A stretch of DNA of 24,754 nt from DASUZB01 sp036377075 (GTDB taxonomy: Bacteria; Actinomycetota; CALGFH01): assembly GCA_036377075.1 (NCBI GenBank), contig DASUZB010000229.1:1-24754 (forward strand), given 5' to 3'. Positions 22,029 through 24,754 of this stretch are shown here, piece by piece. The position numbers were made by a program, and so were the translations under genes. Positions within the stretch are counted from its first letter, which is position 1; every line of letters starts with the position of its first letter. Below the pieces are notes generated by a model, which was not told where the DNA came from, did no database searches, and saw nothing but the letters and a program-made list of their open reading frames with translations.

Positions 22029-22104
22029 GGCCCCGTCGTCTAGTGGCCTAGGACGCCGCCCTCTCAAGGCGGTAACGGCGGTTCGAATCCGCTCGGGGCT
22101 ACCA
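22029..22104 (+). tRNA. tRNA-Glu(CTC) with encoded CCA
   Basis: The full cloverleaf is visible. Acceptor GGCCCCG (22029-22035) pairs with CGGGGCT (22094-22100), including the G1-U72 wobble typical of tRNA-Glu. The D-arm carries TAGTGGCCTAGGA, and the anticodon stem CCGCC/GGCGG encloses CTCTCAA with anticodon CTC at 22063-22065. The T-arm is GGCGG-TTCGAAT-CCGCT. The discriminator A is followed by encoded CCA (22102-22104). It decodes GAG, the dominant Glu codon here. It lies 58 bases after gltX, as in mycobacteria. No adjacent tRNA-Gln is seen. Confidence 0.97.
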
Positions 22105-22407
22105 CCCAACCACCTCTACGAGAGGGCCCTGACCTGCGCGACCGACGGTCACAGCTGCTGCGGGCGGGTGAACCGGTGCACGTGCCGACCTCTGCGACGA
22201 ACACCCTTGGAAGTGGATCGTGACAATCCACAGGAAACCCCAGCTCAAGGGTGACCGTCACGAGGAGCGAGGCCCCGCTCCCTTCATCGCATCAGAGCCG
22301 GTGCGTCTGGCCGTCTTTCGCGCCCCGGAGCGGTCCGCTCGGCGTGCTAACGTCCGACCCGATTCTGAAGTGGAGCGGCCCGTCGTTCCTTTCGACGCGG
22401 AGGCGTG
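22105..22407. other. tRNA-to-acetyltransferase intergenic region with palindromes
   Basis: No gene is seen in these 303 bases; short ORFs here lack starts and homology. A small hairpin (CCTCT-acg-AGAGG, about 22113-22125) follows the tRNA. Inverted repeats occur at 22213-22231 (GTGGAT-N7-ATCCAC), 22251-22261 (GTGAC-c-GTCAC) and 22328-22340 (GAGCGG-t-CCGCTC). A TAACGT box at 22348-22353 probably serves the acetyltransferase, with the last palindrome sitting on its upstream side. Base composition is less GC-extreme than the preceding operons. Confidence 0.55.
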
Positions 22408-22902
22408 ATGCCTGACAGCGTGGCCAGCAACATCTCGCTACGACCCATGCGTGCGGACGACATCCCGACGCTGTTCGAGATCCAGCTCGACGAGACCGGC
22501 CAGCACCTGGCGGCCTTCACCGATGTCAAGACCGCCCGGGACGCCGACGCCTTTCGGCAGAAATATCAGAAGATCCTGGCCGACGACGCGATCGTCAACC
22601 GGGTCATCGAGATCGACGGCGAGATCGTCGGCAGCGTGGCCACGTTCCCGATCGAGGGCGACATGGAGCTCACCTACTGGATTCGGAAGGACTGGTGGGG
22701 CCGGGGTGTGGCCAGTGCGGCCGTCGCGAAGCTGCTCGACGAGGTGGCGGTGCGGCCGATCTACGGCCGGGTCGTGGAGGACAACGTCGGCTCCGTCCGC
22801 GTGTTGGAACGCAACGGGTTCGTGCGCGTCGGCAGCGAGGCCGCGTTCGCTCCCGGCCGTCAGGCCACCGTCACGGAACTGACCTTCAAACTGGACGGCT
22901 GA
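22408..22902 (+). CDS. GNAT-family N-acetyltransferase
   Basis: 164 residues, RimJ/RimL-like GNAT fold expected to transfer acetyl from acetyl-CoA to an amine. The N-terminal strand ISLRPMRADDIPTLFEIQ (9-26) is typical. The acetyl-CoA pyrophosphate loop is RKDWWGRGVASAA (R-x-x-W-W-G-R-G, near 93-105), and the C-terminal VVEDNVGSVRVLERNGFVRVG block completes the fold. The substrate is not predictable. ATG 22408 follows GGAGG by 4 bases; the GTG at 22405 is too close. Codon use is somewhat less GC3-biased than in neighbours (for example AAATATCAGAAG), and the gene sits downstream of a tRNA. Both are compatible with later acquisition, but neither proves it. Confidence 0.9.
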   Translation: MPDSVASNISLRPMRADDIPTLFEIQLDETGQHLAAFTDVKTARDADAFRQKYQKILADDAIVNRVIEIDGEIVGSVATFPIEGDMELTYWIRKDWWGRGVASAAVAKLLDEVAVRPIYGRVVEDNVGSVRVLERNGFVRVGSEAAFAPGRQATVTELTFKLDG

Positions 22903-23356
22903 CCGCCCGGGCGCGCATTCCCGCAGGCCAAGCCCCGATAACGACGTCGCCGCACCGCGTGGTCCGATGACCGTTGCGTGCCTGCGTTGCGTCCGGCGCC
23001 GGCGTGCCCGAGCGTCGTCTGGACCCGCCGGCGGACCAGCGCGTCGCCGCCGTCCAGGCACTGGCGTAGGTCCTTGGCGCCACGCTGGCCTCGGCTTGAG
23101 GCAAGGGGGTGCTGGCCTGCGTTCGCATCGCAGGGTTGGGGGAGCGGCCCGTTCTCCCAGGCGCGCGGATGCCGGTCATGCCCGCTCTGCCGGCGCTGGC
23201 GCGTCGAAGGGCACGACGACAGCGCGGAGCGGCCACGGGCCGCCGCGGTGCGAGAGTTCCATCTCGACCAGGTCGCGGAGGCGCGCAAGGGCCTCCTCAA
23301 GATCACGACCGGCCGAGGACACGGACCTGACGCGCGGGGAACCCAGTCCGCTGGGA
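22903..23356. other. 454-base region without a convincing gene
   Basis: Nothing here is recognised. Two minus-strand stretches have coding-like composition: about 22995-23105 (reading QRGAKDLRQCLDGGDALVRR...) and a 48-codon GTG ORF at 23176-23322 (reading AGRDLEEALARLRDLVEMEL...). They lie in different frames with no good start or ribosome binding site, so they may be decayed remnants or chance. The hairpin CCCAG-tccg-CTGGG at 23342-23355 directly follows the stop of the minus-strand secreted protein gene. Confidence 0.4.
23342..23355 (-). terminator. Weak terminator hairpin after the secreted protein gene
   Basis: CCCAG-N4-CTGGG begins two bases past the TAA stop of the minus-strand gene. 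There is no U-run, so termination efficiency is uncertain. Confidence 0.35.
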
Positions 23357-23884
23357 TTAGCCGACGATGGTCGTGGGTGCCACGGTCGTGGTGGGTGCCA
23401 CGGTCGTGGTGGTCGCCACGGTCGTGGTGGTCGTGGTCATCGTAGTGATCTGGATGACCTCGCTGTCTGTGTCGCTGCCGCAGGTGACGTTGTTGCAGCC
23501 GGAGATCTCCGCGGTTGCGACCGCGTCGCCCTTCTTGAAGGGCTTGGCACCAGTGGCTGTGACCAGGACGGTGATCCGCTCACCCGATCCGGCGCAGCCA
23601 ACCTGGGTCGAGCCGGAGCCCCGGGCGACGCCTGATCCCGACTTCTGGGTCACGGTGACCTGAACCAACACGCTGCCGGTCGCGTTGCAGGTGACCTCCA
23701 CCGGCACCTGGACGGCGGCGCCCTTGGCGAGCAGCGTCGCGGGGGAGTTCACTTGGACGTCCAGGAACAGCCCGCCGGAGAAGAACGCCACGGCAGGACC
23801 GGCGGTGGCAAACCACGCCAGCAGGCCACCGGCAAGGATGGCGACGACCGTAGTAGCGACCTTGATACGCAGCTTGGTTGTCAT
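23357..23884 (-). CDS. Small secreted protein with Thr/Val-rich repetitive tail
   Basis: 175 residues, no family recognised. The N-terminus is a signal peptide or membrane anchor: MTTKLRIK, then a hydrophobic core ATTVVAILAGGLLAWFATAG. The middle (about 40-140) is beta-rich with four cysteines (in EVTCNATG, QVGCAGSG and ISGCNNVTCGSD), suggesting a disulfide-braced Ig-like sandwich. The last 30 residues are nearly all Thr, Val, Ala and Pro (TTTTTTVATTTTVAPTTTV...), a mucin-like tail typical of exported proteins of deep-branching actinobacteria. ATG 23884 has AAAGGA upstream on the minus strand and gives a clean signal peptide. The frame is open to 24091, but the extension is Pro/Ser-rich and would bury the signal peptide. 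Confidence 0.8.
   Translation of the reverse strand: MTTKLRIKVATTVVAILAGGLLAWFATAGPAVAFFSGGLFLDVQVNSPATLLAKGAAVQVPVEVTCNATGSVLVQVTVTQKSGSGVARGSGSTQVGCAGSGERITVLVTATGAKPFKKGDAVATAEISGCNNVTCGSDTDSEVIQITTMTTTTTTVATTTTVAPTTTVAPTTIVG
23369..23440 (+). repeat. 18-bp tandem repeat encoding the Thr/Val tail
   Basis: Units of the form TCGTGGTGGGTGCCACGG recur about four times with slight decay. They encode TTTVAP-type units on the minus strand. Length variation by slippage is likely. Confidence 0.75.
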
Positions 23885-24299
23885 CAGGTTCCTTTGCGTG
23901 GGCGAGGATGGATGGCTGGTGGGTTGCGGCGCTGTCGGAAGGGCGGATTCACTCACGCATCCAGGCGGCCGGTGTTCCCAGATGGAGGCGGATCGCCGGT
24001 CGGGCGGCTGTTCGCCGGTGCCGGGCAGCCTGCGTAAGAAGCCCATCTTCGCTCCTCGTGCCGCGGCCTCGAACTGCGTCGTTATCACCACTCAGACAAA
24101 CGTCGGCATTACCCGATCTGTTACTCGCCCCGGACCCAGTCGCGCCGCATGGGCTGCGCGAGATCGGCCTTGGCGTGCCGGCCGGCCGAGCCGGTCCTCC
24201 ACCATCCATCTGGGGGCGTTGCGCCCGATGCGTGCCCGCGTCCGTCTCGATGTCGGCACGAGGGCGCACCGCCCGGGCGGTGCGCTCGTGCCGCGGTGC
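23885..24299. other. 415-base intergenic region between two exported-protein genes
   Basis: No gene is supported. An A/T-richer patch at about 24075-24125 is the most likely promoter site for the minus-strand secreted protein gene. It would give a leader of roughly 170 bases or more. A long hairpin at 24255-24292 closes the upstream gene. Confidence 0.5.
24255..24292 (-). terminator. Long U-less hairpin terminator
   Basis: GGCACGA-gg-GCGCACCGCCC (24255-24274) pairs with GGGCGGTGCGC-TCGTGCC (24275-24292). That is 18 bp interrupted only by a 2-base bulge, with a tight central loop. It starts 8 bases past the stop of the minus-strand gene ending at 24300. Without a U-run it resembles the U-less hairpins common at actinobacterial gene ends. 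Confidence 0.65.
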
Positions 24300-24754
24300 T
24301 CAGTTGGCCATGCGGGATCGTCCCTGCAGGCTGAGGCCAGTCGGGTGCCGCCGCCGGTACCACAGCCACATGCCCAGCGCGGCCAGCGTGCCGCTGCCAA
24401 GGGCTGCCAGCCACGGAATCATCCAGCGGCCCGCCGCCGGGCTGGCCGGCGGGGTGGGTGGCCCACTCACCGCGGGCGCCGCCACGGCCGGCTGGACCAA
24501 CGACGGGCCGTCCGCGGGCGGTACGGGAGCGGGCGCGGTGGTCGGCGACGCCGCGGCCCGGACCACCAGCGTCGCCCCGCCGATGTTCCCGCCGCCGCAG
24601 CGGCCGGTGATCGCGTAGGTCCCGGCCGGCTTGGAGCGCGGGATCGTGTCGCAACCGTGAAGGCCCCGCCCGGCTCGACGGCCGCGAACACCGCGGGCAC
24701 CTCGGCGAAGTCGTGGGCGTGGACGAACGCCTTGGAGAGTAGGGTGACGCCGCT
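24300..24754 (-). pseudogene. Surface-anchored Ig-like protein, C-terminal part, frameshifted
   Basis: The minus strand enters from the window end reading SGVTLLSKAFVHAHDFAEVPAV then FAAVEPGGAFTVA. The continuation DTIPRSKPAGTYAITGRC-GGGNIGGATLVVRAAA lies in another frame. The switch falls at 24651-24652, where one base appears to be missing between the codons for Val and Asp. Read through, the product is an extracellular beta domain, a Pro/Ala-rich linker, one transmembrane helix (WMIPWLAALGSGTLAALGMWLW) and a basic tail ending QGRSRMAN, i.e. a membrane-anchored surface protein. The GTYxITGRCGGG segment resembles secreted actinobacterial Ig-like domains. It is either a real inactivating mutation, programmed slippage, or a sequencing error in a GC-rich stretch. 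Confidence 0.65.

Noticed and set aside
21971..22400. tRNA-Gln next to tRNA-Glu
   Set aside because: No second cloverleaf or CCA-ended tRNA was found in the flanks.
22438..23061. Minus-strand 207-codon frame
   Set aside because: It is mostly antisense to the well-supported acetyltransferase gene.
22860..23306. Minus-strand 148-codon frame as a transposase or integrase remnant
   Set aside because: It overlaps the acetyltransferase end, switches character midway, and shows no transposase or integrase motif.
24121..24654. 177-codon minus-strand frame
   Set aside because: It is out of frame with the coherent surface-protein sequence and runs through the terminator hairpin.
22105..24754. attR copy of the tRNA-Glu 3' end
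   Set aside because: No repeat of TTCGAATCCGCTCGGGGC or a recognisable part of it was seen downstream.

Overview
The window is a very GC-rich, densely coded stretch of bacterial chromosome. Third codon positions are almost all G or C, and several genes start with GTG. Six genes have a TANNNT- or NANNNT-type -10 box 6-8 bases before the start codon, as expected for leaderless mRNA. Gene content (S8 subtilase with a VTLLTGD pro-region, serA, an FAA-family hydrolase beside gltX and tRNA-Glu, a Thr/Val-rich surface-protein tail) points to Actinomycetota. It is probably a deep-branching lineage and not Streptomyces or Mycobacterium. That placement is inference from gene content and style only.

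Layout. 1-1433 (minus): the start of a secreted S8 protease and a quinone-oxidoreductase-like reductase. 1434-5481 (plus): an attenuator-like leader, a ketol-acid reductoisomerase (KARI) homologue that has lost three of four Mg ligands, serA, a 60-bp tandem repeat and ilvE. 5528-7038: translationally coupled alkA-type glycosylase and ogt methyltransferase (alkylation repair). 7231-8499: threonine ammonia-lyase with ACT domain. 8713-11232: an 839-residue modular protein with an LQRxxGNxAV N-terminal motif and a C-terminal DH..PK / N..K..H putative nuclease domain, which looks like a polymorphic-toxin or injection-system effector. 11280-11960: a conserved protein of unknown function. 11957-14650 (minus): HAD hydrolase, serS and a DUF1684 protein. 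14822-15253: a small membrane protein.

15456-18423 is a tightly coupled three-gene cassette: an acyl-CoA-dehydrogenase-fold flavoprotein without the usual catalytic Glu, a UbiG-like methyltransferase and a type III polyketide synthase with a complete Cys-His-Asn triad. It reads as a compact phenolic-lipid or alkylquinone pathway. 18477-19244 is an FAA-family hydrolase. It meets a convergent GT4 glycosyltransferase (19241-20302, minus) at a shared CTAG. 20510-21970 is gltX, followed by its cognate tRNA-Glu(CTC) at 22029-22104 with its own promoter.

From 22105 to the end the sequence looks more accessory: a GNAT acetyltransferase preceded by palindromes, a 450-bp stretch without a convincing gene, a small secreted protein with a repetitive Thr/Val tail, and a surface-anchored protein interrupted by an apparent one-base frameshift near 24651.

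The strongest leads are the metal-ligand-less KARI behind its attenuator-like leader, the toxin-like modular protein, and the type III PKS cassette.
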